A stretch of DNA of 64,000 nucleotides from positions 17,257,501 to 17,321,500 of the forward strand of contig BSBM01000904.1 in assembly GCA_027924585.1 (NCBI GenBank), written 5' to 3'. The notes below the pieces were generated by a model. The model made no database searches and had not been told where the DNA came from. It saw only the letters and a program-made list of their open reading frames with translations. Below are positions 1-10,987 of this stretch, piece after piece. Both the position numbers and the translations under genes were made by a program. The stretch is from Larix kaempferi (Eukaryota; Streptophyta; Pinopsida; Pinales; Pinaceae). Numbering within the stretch: position 1 is the first letter of the stretch; each line of letters begins with the position of its first letter.

Positions 1-1942
1 TAATCTTTTGGTCCAACAGCTACAACTGTGAGGCAATTCAGCACCAACTGAAAATAGAAGCACCAACTTCTTGTCTAAGACCCTGCCTAGTTTTTCTTAG
101 ATCCTACTAAGAAAATTGATACAAGACCCTGCTTGTAAGAGCATACACACATTTATTACATCACAAATCAAATACAACTTCATCATCAATTGCTATGTCA
201 AATATGTCTTTCATCACCGACTTGTCATGTTGTCCTGCATTATTTCAACCAGCCCAAAAATAAGAAATAGGCAATACTGTTTTACTGTTGTCCATACACA
301 TTCTTCGGCATGTTGTATGTATTCATTAATCGACATTCAGTCAATCAACACACTGTCCTCATGTACATCAGCAAACTGTCCAGACTATCCACTTGCACAT
401 GATGTCTCAGCAATTTCTCAAACCAAAAATAAGAGATAAACTTAAAGTATCATGCTTTATGCATCATATCATAAAGGTGTCAATCAAGATCATCATCAAC
501 AATCATCAATCAGCATCATCACAATTGTATTCTTCACCACTGTACATGCACTGCATTCTTCACCACTGTATACATACTCAACATGCACCTCAAACTGTCC
601 AACATGTCAACCAGCTGTCCTAAAATTAGTTTCCTGTAGCATCATGTCTCTGTAAGCACCATCACCATGTAAGCATTATATCAAAATATCTAGTATTAAA
701 AACATGCTCAACATCATCATCAAATTGTTCACTGTCTTCATCAATCTGCTAACCATCATCACAAATCAGTCAACCCAGAAAACAAAAGATAAAATGATAT
801 TTCATTGCTGTTGTTACTGCTGCTCCTCTGCTCCTCTGAACCATGCAAATTCCCCACTCCAACTCAGATTTCTTTCTCTACTGCAGATGCTGCCCCAAAA
901 CAAAGAAGAAAGCAAAAATAAAAATCTTCTCCACTGTAGCTGCCTGCTATAGTACCCGAAATTTTCTCAGTAAGCAGCCCAAAATCAGAGCTCTCACACA
1001 CCTTCAAAATGAGGCACAATTCTCTTGTATTTATAGTGATGGATCGCCACTTTTAATTTTAGACTTGTTAGGTCGGCCAGCCCTTAAATTCTGGCCCATA
1101 AACTAGTTATGTTGGCCCACTATTAAAATTTTGACCCATTACAAAGAAATGGTCATATCTCCTCATCCACAAGGAGTTAGGAGGCATGCCACCTATCACT
1201 GGAAAGGTCTTGGAATAGGCTATCTAATTATGAAACTTGTGTTCTCATTTGGACTGTCTATGTGATATAAAACTTCTCTCAAAGTTAGTGTCTATCCATA
1301 CATCTTTAAGTCTTCTTATAAAACTACTTTATCAACTTCTACTCATCAACACAACCTTTTTTACATCAACAATCATGTGTCTTCTATGGTGTTTCAATGG
1401 CTTCAATGCCCACCTCCAATGTCCTTTTCATCTTTTGTCACTCCTTTGTTATTAATGGTGTGTCATCAATGACAACCTTAGACAACCATATTCATCAATA
1501 TGATGGTTTGATGATTTTATTTATTTATTTACAAACCATTATTTTTATTAGTTTGGGCATGATTGAGCCTACAGATGATTATCTGGGTGGTCACAAGGTG
1601 TATGAGTACTCATCTCTAGTACATTTGGACCTTTTGAGTCCATTGGCACACTCACATATCAGTTACAGGCAATCCAGATGAGATTATAGTCAGATTGTCA
1701 CTTTATTGCATAATTCCCATTATAAAATGGCCTGACAGCACAGTTGGAGATTTATTTGGTTCTCCTAGGGCGCTACAGAGGGAGTATGGGGTCCAACCAC
1801 ATGTTATTACTATATTACCATACCCCCAGACATTATGATGTAGTCAGATTTGTGCTCGTGGCAATTGATGCAAGCAATTGGCATGAGATTTGTTCAAATA
1901 ATTTTTGTAATGCATCCCACACCTTCCGGCACAGCTTGCAGC
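1..1942. other. No gene recognised; AT-rich, CATCA-rich DNA
   Basis: Positions 1-1000 are rich in CATCA/CAACA words with no long meaningful frame. From about 1010 to 1940 the sequence resembles decayed LTR or untranslated DNA, but no partner copy occurs in the window. The only solid mark is GCAGC at 1938-1942, which abuts the Ty3/gypsy element and matches GCAAC at 6231-6235 in four of five bases. Confidence 0.5.
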
Positions 1943-2317
1943 TGTGATGAACCTACAACAATAATTAATGAGAATACATGGGACAACAGAAAGAACAAAA
2001 CTCAAAATCACTTTTATATTGATCGCAAGCCACTTCGAGGGGGCAACCTCCTTTGAGCAAGCTCAATACAGATAGCTTCACGGTGCCTTCATAGACCTCA
2101 ACACACACTTATATACTAAGTTTAGGCGCCAATACTATGGGTCAAAACCATGGGCCAATACAAACTATGGATCAACAATACTATGGGCGACTTACAAAGC
2201 ATATGCGCCAAACAACAATAACACAAACTATGGATCAACAAATACTACGGAACGACTTACAAAGCATATGCGTCCAACAACAATACACTAATAAAGTAAA
2301 GACATGGGTTCCTAACA
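1943..2317 (-). repeat. LTR of the Ty3/gypsy element (3' LTR in element orientation)
   Basis: This 375-bp direct repeat pairs with 5856-6230. It starts TG and ends CA. It borders the polypurine tract on its right and the GCAGC target duplication on its left. Confidence 0.93.
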
Positions 2318-3326
2318 TCCCCTCCCCCTTAGAAAAAGCTTTGTCCTCAAAGCTTGAGATGTGGAAATTGATGCAGAATCTAAAGGGGTGGTTCCCCTAT
2401 AACATCCTCGGGTTGCATGCCAGGCCACTGACGCTTGTTGAGTTTCAGGGAGGATGTGTGGAAGGCTATAGACAAAGAAGAACCATATCAACTATGTGAA
2501 AAGTGCGCTGAGAACGGTGTTGATCGGCTTATTGTTTCAGTCGAATTCTTTCCATGTGAAAATTGTCCTGTAGAATGAGAAGAATCTGATCACGGTTTCG
2601 AAGAATCGAGTCAATTGCCTGAACTGAGGAGGTGTTGAAGGTGTATGGAAGAAGAACTGGCGGTACCTGTCCAGAGACTGCTTCATATGGTGTCCTTTTA
2701 TATGTGGTCCAAATCTGTGTAGGGATGGGCAAGGGTTCGAGCAGTCCCAAAAGGAGTGTCGTTTCACCCTTGTTGACCTGGAAAGTATCACAGTCAACCA
2801 CCATCCGTTGAATTGTCATTTTAAGTCCCTGCCAAAAGAAGTTACATTGTTCCTGGTCATACGTTTGGAGGAACCCGGAGTGCCCTGCCAATGAAGAAGC
2901 ATGGAGTTCATAGAAGAGATAGCCCCGTTGAACAGATTGCAACCAATTTGGAACAAGCAGAGAAACAAGGTCATCAAATGTGCGAGAGGGAACATCTGCC
3001 ACCATATTGTCCTTACCCTTCTGGTAAGTGATCACATAGTCATAACCCATGAGTTGGATAACCCATTTCAGGTGTGCTGGGGAGGAGACCCGTTGTTCCA
3101 AGAAATTTTCCAAACTCGGGAGATCAGTCTTGATGACGAAATAATTCCCCAATAGGGATGGCTTCCACTTCTGTACTGCATGCAAAATAGCCATCATGTC
3201 CTGCTGAGATGTAGATGTGGCTAAATGCTTACCGGAAAGTTCTCGTGAAGGTGGCAAGCCCACTGGTGCAGCAAAGACACCCGCATATCTATCCAAGGAA
3301 GTAGTGGAGGCCGTTGGTCGGTGCAT
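2318..3326 (-). pseudogene. Ty3/gypsy pol remnant: RNase H and integrase pieces with two internal deletions
   Basis: An open frame of 265 codons starts at 3326. Residues 12-28 (RYAGVFAAPVGLPPSR) are the segment normally just before the reverse transcriptase. They run straight into ELSGKHLATS, the start of RNase H, near position 3240, so the whole RT is gone. RNase H follows (VQKWKPSLLG, VIKTDLPSLENFLEQ). The integrase zinc-binding region has His142, His149 and Cys179, but the second Cys is Phe182. PLPIPTQIW then jumps at about 2708 to TTYKRTPYEAVSG, skipping the catalytic core. After the stop near 2529 the frame can be followed with stops to FEDKAFSKGEGML at the polypurine tract. Confidence 0.9.
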
Positions 3327-4804
3327 CTAAATGGAATGGAGCTGAGCGATGACACCATGTGAATTCCTCTTAAGGATCTTTTCCAGGCGATGTGAACTGA
3401 TGATGCGGAGAGACCCTGGTTGTAAGCCCATAAATTTGTGTTGCGTCCCATTGACGGAAAACTGCATCCAAAGTTCAGCAAAATCCCATAAGATGGGGCC
3501 AAGTGTGCGTAACCATTGAACGCCCAAAACCACATCACATCCGCCTAAAGACAAGGCAAACATGTCAGAGCGCGGGTTATAATCTTCCAGAGAGATACGC
3601 ACATTGTGACACTTTCCCTTGCAAGGTAAGGTGCCCCCATTGGCAACAATGACTTCAAAGTTGAAGCAAGGATGGATAAAACAATCAGCCTATTTGGCGA
3701 TCCGAGGGTTAATGAAGTTATTTTTTCTACCATAATCAATGAGTATTGTAAGAGGAAGCTTCTTGAAGTAACCCCTGACCCACATTGTTTGGCGGGTGGT
3801 GACGCCGGATAAAGCATTGAGAGATATCTCTGGTCGGTCGTCCTGAGATGGGGGGTCAATAGGCAACTCTTGAATGTCGACCTGATCATCCATTCTATCT
3901 GGAGCTTCTTCACCAATTTTAGAGGCAAGCAGAGAATCCATATCCAAGAGATAGAGCTTTTGCTGAACACATTTATGTCCCCGAGTGAATTTCTCATCAC
4001 AATTATAACAGAGCCCTTTTTCTCTGCATGCCTGCATCTCTGTTTCAGACAAATGCTTCATAGGAGTTGGTCGAGGAGCTGGCGGAATGGGAGGTCGTTG
4101 AGAACCCATATTTTGGAAGGGAACAAAAGAGGGTTTGGAGCGTTGTTGGGTTGCAAGCTTGTCTTCTGCCAACTTAGCCAACCCTAGGACTTCCATCATT
4201 GTGTTGGGACAGAACATTTTAACCTCAAACCGGATTTCATCCTTAAGACCACTGATAAAACAACTCCTATAGAATTCATCAGACAATCCTTCTGTGTGAT
4301 TGGCTAGTTTCTCAAATTCTGTATGATACTCTCTAACAGTGCCACTTTGACAAAGTTTAGTGAGTGCTCCGGTGAAGTCATCAAAGCACTAGGACCAAAT
4401 CGTTGCAAAATGAGTTGGCAAAAATCTGTCCATTTTGGCTCATCATGAGCCTTGATGTACCAACGGTACCATTGAAGGGCTTCCTATTCCAAATGAAAGG
4501 ATGCAAGTGGAACTTTTTGGACATCAAAAGTATCATGCAGACTGAAATACTGATCTGCACAATAGATCCATCCAGTCGGATCAATATCGTTGAAGCGAGG
4601 AAATTCAAGCTTCGGACCACGGAAATTGCTTGAAAAAGAGAACCCATTGGCTGCAGAAGATTCTTGCTGTCGATTATTGTTCATGGCTGAATGCTGAAAA
4701 TGGAGGCTGAGAAATTTTTCATCCAAATCTTGGAGTTTGGTTTGAATGGCTGCAAGTGCTTCCTCCATGGTTTTTGCTTCTGCGCGGATGACAACCATAA
4801 CCAA
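3327..4804 (-). pseudogene. Ty3/gypsy gag and protease remnant
   Basis: Gag begins at ATG 4804 with a coiled-coil-like start and the PKLEFPRFNDIDPTGWIY segment typical of plant gypsy gag. A stop follows FHLE near 4482. The retrotransposon gag domain then continues, ending in a zinc knuckle CYNCDEKFTRGHKC (about 3970-4010). The protease starts with SLNALSG. Its active site reads LIDYG where the family has an Asp-Ser/Thr-Gly triad, and a stop follows soon after. The protease tail (GCDVVLGVQWLRTLGP, near 3530) is in another frame. The product is dead. Confidence 0.88.
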
Positions 4805-5855
4805 GAGTATTTTTGTTTTTTTGGGGGGAATGGATAGAAAAACACAAACAAAAGCTGCTTTAGTAAAGGAAAATTTGGATTTGGGAAAAACTCAGAGGGA
4901 TAATTGGGGTTTGAGTAAGTTTTGGACACTTTCTGATGGACAGGGAAGCAAAAAATGGGGATTTCAGAAGCGGGGTGAAAGAATGAGAAAATTTGGTAGA
5001 GAGGGACAAAGAAGCAGAATTAGGAAAGGAACTCGGTGGTAAAATTTGAAGGTGATTGGGTGAAATCCGAAAAAGTTATGGCAAACCCTAAAAATAGACA
5101 AATGTGAGATTTCAGGTTTTGGGAAATGGAATTTGGGATAGGGTCCTCAGGAATGAACTATGCAGAATGGGATTACCGGGTTGTCAGGGAAGTTTCAAGG
5201 GAAACGGAGTGAAAACAAGGGAGATATGGCCAAAAAACAAAAATGGATCTGCAACGGCGTGGAAGGGATCTGAAACAGATAGATCTGCAACGGCGCGGAA
5301 GTGATCGGAAGCAAAGGGATCTGAAGTGGCGCCGACTAGATCAAAAACGGCTAGATCTGAAATAGATCTGAAACGGTTGGATCTGGAACGGCTTTCAAAA
5401 TGGATCTGAAATGGCGCAGAAGTGAACGGCAACAGTTCAGCTGAAAATAGATATGGACCCCAGGTATGTTCGACTTCCTAACAGTTCAGGGGTTTCACTC
5501 GGCCACTAATGCTGTCTCACGGCTTGCGTATTGGGGCAGTACCCCTCACTCCACGGCTCAGGTAAAACTGATAATTGCTTTGCCACAAACGACAGCTCTT
5601 GGTTTACCTCACGGGTGGGAACTAGTCAATCAAGTAGGGGTCGTTGCCCTTTTCGCTGGCAGGTCCACTCAATGGGCCAACTACTTTGGAGTTCCTGTGG
5701 TACTCCTCACAATGAGTTTTAGGGCTTGTGCCCAAGTACTTCCCACAGTTAAGCGAATAGGGATTATTCCCATATCCGAACTTGCAACAAATGCGAAAAA
5801 AAAAATTTGGCAGAAATTCCACCCAACAAGCCCAAGAAAGTGCTCTGATACCGGA
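4805..5855 (-). other. Leader of the Ty3/gypsy element with a GATCTGAAACGG repeat cluster
   Basis: This is the untranslated stretch between the primer-binding site (5841-5852) and gag. Positions 5240-5425 hold about nine degenerate copies of GATCTGAAACGG or GATCTGCAACGGCG on the plus strand, unusually CpG-bearing for this window. No convincing coding region was seen. Confidence 0.75.
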
Positions 5856-6230
5856 TGTGATGAACCTACAACAATAATTAATGAGAATACACGGAACAGC
5901 AGAAATAACAAAACTCAGAATCACTTTTATATTGATCGCAGGCCACTTCGAGGGGGCAACCTCCTTTGAGCAAGCTCAATACAAATAACTTCACGGTGCC
6001 TTCATAGGCCTCAACACACACTTATATACTAAGTCAACGCGCCAATACTATGGGTCAAAACCATGGGCCAATACAAACTATGGATCAACAATACTACGGG
6101 CAACTTACAAAGCATATGCGCCAAACAGCAATAACACAAACTATGGATTAACAAAAACTACAGGACGACTTACAAAGCATATGCGTCCAACAACAATACA
6201 CTAATAAAGTAAAGACATGGGTTCCTAACA
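5856..6230 (-). repeat. LTR of the Ty3/gypsy element (5' LTR in element orientation)
   Basis: This is the 375-bp partner of 1943-2317. The tRNA-Met-type primer-binding site lies directly to its left, which fixes the element on the minus strand. GCAAC follows at 6231-6235. Confidence 0.93.
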
Positions 6231-6235
6231 GCAAC

Positions 6236-6851
6236 ATTCACTGGGGTCCACACACACTCCGAGCTATTTTTTGGATATTTTATTATGCTTTTGAGGGGGC
6301 CACGATTTCATCTTTTGGTCACTTGTTGATGTTATATGATCATATTATTTATTATTGTGCCATGGGGCCATGCTAGCGAAGGATATAATCACGTCCTAGC
6401 CCCACCATGTGCTTTATTCATGTGTCTTAGTCACTTGTTAGGTGGTAAGTCCCCTCTAGGGTGTCTTAGTGAGTGTGACCCACTCTATTGGTGAGTTGAT
6501 CCATGTATTGTATTTTCGGCTCATCTTAGTCGTTGATTGTTATTGTTATATCTTTTGATCTCCACCACTCATTCAAAGGTGGTCAAGGTTTTGGTCTCTC
6601 TCATTCCTATTTAAGAGACCCCCTCATTGTAAAGGGACTTTTAGCTCTTGGCTATTGGAATACAAAGAAATATTTTGTGACAAATTGCTTATGATCTTGG
6701 GTTGAATGCTTGGCTATGGTGATTGAAACTACTTTTACATTGCACTAAAGGATCTTGGTAGCTATCTTGCATATTTTCTTCCACCATTTCGATTTGTAGG
6801 TGAAGGAGGTGATTTGGAGAGGGGCGCCTTGGTGGAGAGGATCACCTGCTA
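6236..6851 (+). other. LTR-like fragment, host of the Ty3/gypsy insertion
   Basis: No coding frame. The stretch has a TATA-like TATTTAAGAG near 6610, as in LTR promoters, and resembles the middle of an LTR. No second copy is present. It joins the 3.4-kb repeat abruptly at about 6852. Confidence 0.4.
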
Positions 6852-7907
6852 CCTTCAGTCAACTATACAGTCAGCATAAGTCAAAGCTCTTCAAGTGAAC
6901 TCGCCCTCCATGCAAGCAAAGTCGATTTGGTGATGTGGAGGTCGTATTAATTGGTTTTGGGGTTGGTAATGATGCATTGAATGGAGTGGGGGCGCCTTGC
7001 CTAGGTGGAGGCCACCTCCCACTCCCACCTACCTTGATTGCAATCAAATCTTGGATTAAACTCCAAGCACCTACCTCCATGATCACGTCAATCTCCTTCT
7101 TGAGGCGAGTTTTACACATGGCAACTACTTATTAGCGTGGTGATAGTTCCAAGGTGAGATGGGGGGCGCCTTGCCTAGGTGGAGGCCACCTCCCCATCCA
7201 CATCATCTCCAAACTCGACTTGTGTTAGGTGGAGACTCATTCAATTGATGTTTTCATTGGTTGAGAGCTGATTTAGATTGGAATTCGATTTGTGTTAGGT
7301 GACCATTGGCTTCCATCATGCCAATTCGACTTAGGTTTCTAGCTGTTAGCCTTTGCTATATAATGAGGCTCCTTTTTCCTCATTCACTCATGGATCTTTA
7401 TGCATCGAAACTCTGAGCAATTGTATTTGAAATTATATTTAATAAAGTTGTGACTTTGGAGGTCAAATTCTTGGGGGCTCTTGGTGGCCATGCTTCATCA
7501 CACTCTTGAGGTGATATTGTGTCATTTTTTCATATGTTTATGATTATTTAGTTTTGATCTATATGCTTAGAAGGCTAACAATCTAGCACATGCATGTATA
7601 TCTTCTCTATTCGCTTAAATCATATGTTATTTGCAGGTATTGCTAATGGTTTTGTGAGCTTTTGCAGGTTCTCCTTCACCCCAATTTTTGTCCAAAGATC
7701 TCTCTACTTGTTAAGCACTAGCAAAAGAGGAGTCTCTTGCTTCACCATCAACTACTTTCAAAAAACAAACTTCTTGGTTCTAAGCTTATATCTTCAAGCC
7801 CATATTCACTAGATTAGCTTTCTCACCTATTTGTTTTGTCCATCCTCATCCTCTACAAACCATTATCCATCTTCTTGCCCTAGTTTTCCTCTTCCTTGCG
7901 TTTGGCT

Positions 7908-8059
7908 TGCTCTCGTCCCTTTCCTCCCTCATAGCTCTCGTCCATCTAGCCTTCCCTAACTCTCGTCCATCCCTTCCTCCTCTCGTCCATCTAGTCTTTT
8001 CCTCCTCTCGTCCCATCCATTCCTTCCTCCTCTCGTCACTCCTCCTCCCTCCTCTCGTC
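7908..8059 (+). repeat. CTCTCGTCC pyrimidine-rich tandem tract
   Basis: Seven or so degenerate units of CTCTCGTCC(A)TC within repeat copy a. Copy b has a shorter version at about 22968-23050. The arginine-rich minus-strand frame over it is a by-product of the repeat. Confidence 0.75.
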
Positions 8060-8489
8060 CACCTACACAAAAGACATAAAACATAAAACAAGTTTAAAGT
8101 TTGGTTAGTGTAGATTCATTTCATAAGTATAGATCTTGTCTTTTTGCAATAGATTAGATCTTTAACAATTTTACTTAGTATTTTCTAGCTTATGCTTTGA
8201 AAAGTAGCATTAGGGCCTTAGATCTCATGTCATAGATTTCAAAAGTTTGCATTGAAAAAATTATTCTTGCATATAGGTTAGATCCTAGTTCTTGCATTTG
8301 TTTTTTAAAGTTGGATTTTGGCTAATATCTAATGGGTACATTGTTGAAGTGAGTTTGGGCTTGTGTAGATCTTTTTTGAAGGAGGATAAAAGCTTGATAA
8401 GAACAATACTCAAAAGAAAGAGCAAAGTGCATCTAAGCAGAAGACTTGAACCACCATAACAAATCTTGTATACTCTCATTTTTGTAATT

Positions 8490-8576
8490 AGCCATTAAGG
8501 GCTCATAAAGTATTGTTTTTGTTAAGTAGCCATTAAGGGCTCATAAAGTATTAGCCATTAAGGGCTCATAAAGTAT
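8490..8576 (+). repeat. 25-bp unit in three tandem copies
   Basis: AGCCATTAAGGGCTCATAAA starts at 8490, 8527 and 8552. Repeat copy b has a single unit near 23565. The extra units are a local expansion in copy a. Confidence 0.85.
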
Positions 8577-9120
8577 ACTCTCCTCAAAAGACCTTTCAAG
8601 GGCTTCATCCCCGAAGGCACTTGTAACCGTTTAATAAAATTTTCAAGTGGAGGAGGCTCCACTTTTTGGTCTTCTTCTCCATTTAGGGAAGAGAGTTGAG
8701 TTTGTTTGGTTTGCTTAGCTTAGATCTTTACAATTCTTGTCTTAGAATAATTTGTTTTTATTTTGTCACTTCTCTTCCAAGCCTTGACCAGAGAAGAGTT
8801 AACTTTGGGATTGCATCCCAAAGGCCACATAACTTTGTGGAAGTTTCTCGTTCCCCCATCAGCTTCTTGTGGACATCCAGCTAGCTGGAAGGTTTCCAAG
8901 ACTGGTGGCTTCTAGTGGTTGACCTTGTTTGGAGGTTGATCCCACCTGTAGTGTAAATTTTTGCTTGGTAGAACACTAGATGTTTCTGTTATCTCATTTT
9001 ATTTTGCAAGTAGTATGTTAGCAGTATTTCCATTGATTTGAGCTATCACATGTTTTGAGTTTCACAAAGTTTCAATATCTTGTATCACAACTGCTTCTTG
9101 CTTCTTAAAATGAACAAAGC

Positions 9121-9270
9121 CTCTTGAACTTGGCCAAATCCAAGTCAAGAGCACTCTCTATCGGAGAGCATTGTTAGAATTTGCATCTTTCTTGCATTAG
9201 GCATTTTAATTTAGCAAGTCTCTTGAACTGCGGTCATAAGATCAAGTCAAGAGCGCTCTCTATCGGAGAG
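9121..9270 (+). other. Two paired stem-loop units in repeat copy a
   Basis: Unit 1: CTCTTGAACTTGG / CCAAGTCAAGAG (9121-9151) forms a stem, followed at once by CTCTC-tatcg-GAGAG (9154-9168). Unit 2 repeats the plan: CTCTTGAACT / AAGTCAAGAG (9220-9253), then CTCTC-tatcg-GAGAG (9256-9270). Both units also occur in copy b (24156-24306). A role as RNA structure in the element transcript is inference. Confidence 0.65.
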
Positions 9271-9356
9271 TTGAACGGGTGCTCTAATAATAAAAACTTT
9301 TCAACCCATACTTCCCTTTTAATTAATTTATCTTGGTTTTTTCCTACACCCGTATG

Positions 9357-9689
9357 CTCTGCCAACCGGAAACGGTTGGGCTAGTACTCAGAAAGGTGCA
9401 GGACTTGTTAATTTCGCAAGTGATAATATTAATTAAAATTTTACCCCAAAACCCCAACCAAGACAAAATCACTGAGTTCTTCCTGAAAGAGGTGGTGCCA
9501 GGAATCCACTATCAGACTCGAGGGCGGTCAAGCCGTAAGCACACTTGCCCTCTTTGCAATCTGGGTGCTCCCGACCTATCACCTAAATGGTTGCCAGTGT
9601 TTTTCTTGGCTAAGATTCCACTCCTTGTGATACCTTTGTTCTTAGCCTTAATAATCAAGACCACTAAAATCTTTAATTTACCAAGATAA
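9357..9689 (+). other. 111-codon open frame of unknown function in the identity tract (copy a)
   Basis: The frame MLCQPETVGL... to ...KIFNLPR is identical in both repeat copies, with the same stop. It has a CPLC pair and a hydrophobic C-terminal half. I do not recognise it. Its intactness is explained by the perfect identity of the whole 555-bp tract, including sequence well past the stop, so it is weak evidence for coding. Confidence 0.25.
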
Positions 9690-10190
9690 GCTGCAAAACG
9701 ATCTCAAGAACTTTTTCTCGGACACTTGTATCAATCAACTCAATCACTCAGATATTATTTGACTCCATAAGGCACTGGTCCTTTATCACATATTTTATTT
9801 GCTTATTATCAATCTGGAGTACTTGCTTTAATTTTCATAAAGAGTGATTTGTTTATGATTCAGTGTATCTTTCATTTTCTCTTGCAACGTGGATTGGGTT
9901 ATCTTGGTTTCATTTAAAGTATATTGTGTCTCTCACCTTCAAAACTCCTAAACAACACCCATCCGCATCACAACATCAAAAAAACATATAAAACACAAGA
10001 GCCTTAGACAACTCTTTGTAGGGACTACCCCCCTTGGCTTTGTTAGGAGTTAGCCTAAACGGAGGAGCTGGGATTCAGGTGACAGTACCTGGCTCATTGC
10101 TTGCCCCCAAGGCCACACCTCTCCCCACTTTCCAGTGAGGGAGACAGCTTTCGAAAGATTTCTGCTGCTAGTGTGCAGTTTGGCAAACAA

Positions 10191-10528
10191 TAGGGACAAC
10201 TACAAGTTGTGTGATAACATGAATATAGAGCATTAAGAAAAATTGTCAGGGATGCCATGGCCTGTATGTACGTCATGGGCATATAAGAACACCAAGAAGC
10301 ATAAAACAGAGACAAGATATGTATGAGAAAAGAAAAGGTTCATACACAGATTGTGTAGGTGTTGTGATAGACGCATATTGAAAAAAGGGCACAAACACAA
10401 TCGTCCAGCAGAGTTGGTGTGCAGGTTGGACGACGGCCTCCCAATGATAGCAAATAGATGTGGACAGAATTTGCAAACACAAAGGAAATAAGAAAACAAT
10501 ATAAGAGACTAAATTTAAAATGTTTTCT
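10191..10528. other. No feature recognised
   Basis: Short frames only and no recognisable protein or repeat partner. Confidence 0.5.
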
Positions 10529-10987
10529 TTTGAACACAGAAAAAGAACATATCAACCATTTAGCAAATATCCTTAAATACATGAAAATTTGGCATGTGTA
10601 AAACCCTTAGCAAAACATTTAAAAATTCAAAACTCAGGACATGAAGAGAAAACATTTTCATTGAAAATGGATAACTTCCAGTTGCACATGGCATTTCCTG
10701 AACATTCTGTGGATTGTTTATGACTGATGTCTCTATTTTGTGTGAAATTTTAACACAAGCGTTGTTGAAAATGTTTGTCTCGCATCTAGAGACCTCAACA
10801 TACATAATACACACAATGTTCAGGCAATACCATGTTCAAATGGCCATTTCCCGTTATCCTTTTTCAATGAAAATATTTTCTCTCTCCATGTTCAAATATT
10901 TTGCTAATGGTTTTACACATGCCAACATTTTATGTATTTTGGGATCTTTGCTAACTGGTTGACTTGTTCTATTTTTTGTGTTCAAGT
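10529..10987. repeat. Long inverted repeat (foldback or MITE-like)
   Basis: The left arm (about 10529-10710) and right arm (about 10815-10987) are reverse complements over some 170-180 bp at roughly three-quarters identity. Shared words include TTGGCATGTGTAAAACC, ATTTTCATTGAAAA and CCTGAACATT. The loop is about 100 bp. Arm similarity fades outward near GAACAC. No clear target duplication was found. It may be a foldback transposon or a decayed inverted duplication. Confidence 0.8.

Larger units (their letters stand above)
1943..6230 (-). mobile_element. Ty3/gypsy LTR retrotransposon, complete ends, internally deleted
   Basis: Two 375-bp LTRs (1943-2317 and 5856-6230), each beginning TGTGATGAAC and ending CCTAACA on the plus strand, flank a minus-strand gag-pol remnant. 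On the minus strand the primer-binding site GGTATCAGAGCA (5841-5852), complementary to initiator tRNA-Met, lies 3 bp inside the right LTR. A polypurine tract AAGGGGGAGGGGA (2318-2330) abuts the left LTR. The probable target duplication is GCAGC/GCAAC (4/5). Gag, protease, RNase H and integrase pieces are readable. The reverse transcriptase is missing, as is the catalytic core of integrase, and gag has a stop. The LTRs differ by roughly 20 changes on visual count, so the insertion is old. The element cannot move by itself. Confidence 0.93.
6852..10190 (+). repeat. 3.4-kb direct repeat, copy a (LTR or leader of an unclassified retroelement)
   Basis: The sequence is collinear with 21756-25228. 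Both copies carry a promoter-like TATATAA (7357-7363 here), followed about 80 bp on by an AATAAA (near 7440), as in the R region of an LTR. Further right lie a CTCTCGTCC-rich pyrimidine tract (7908-8059), three tandem copies of a 25-bp unit (8490-8576; one in copy b), paired stem-loops (9121-9270) and a 111-codon frame (9357-9689). General divergence looks like a few percent, but 9342-9896 is identical. No primer-binding site or polypurine tract was found beside either copy, so they cannot be shown to be LTRs of one element. Confidence 0.85.

Noticed and set aside
7846-8091. Arg/Glu-rich minus-strand frame
   Set aside because: It is an artefact of the CTCTCGTCC pyrimidine repeat, and the reading is not conserved in the second copy.
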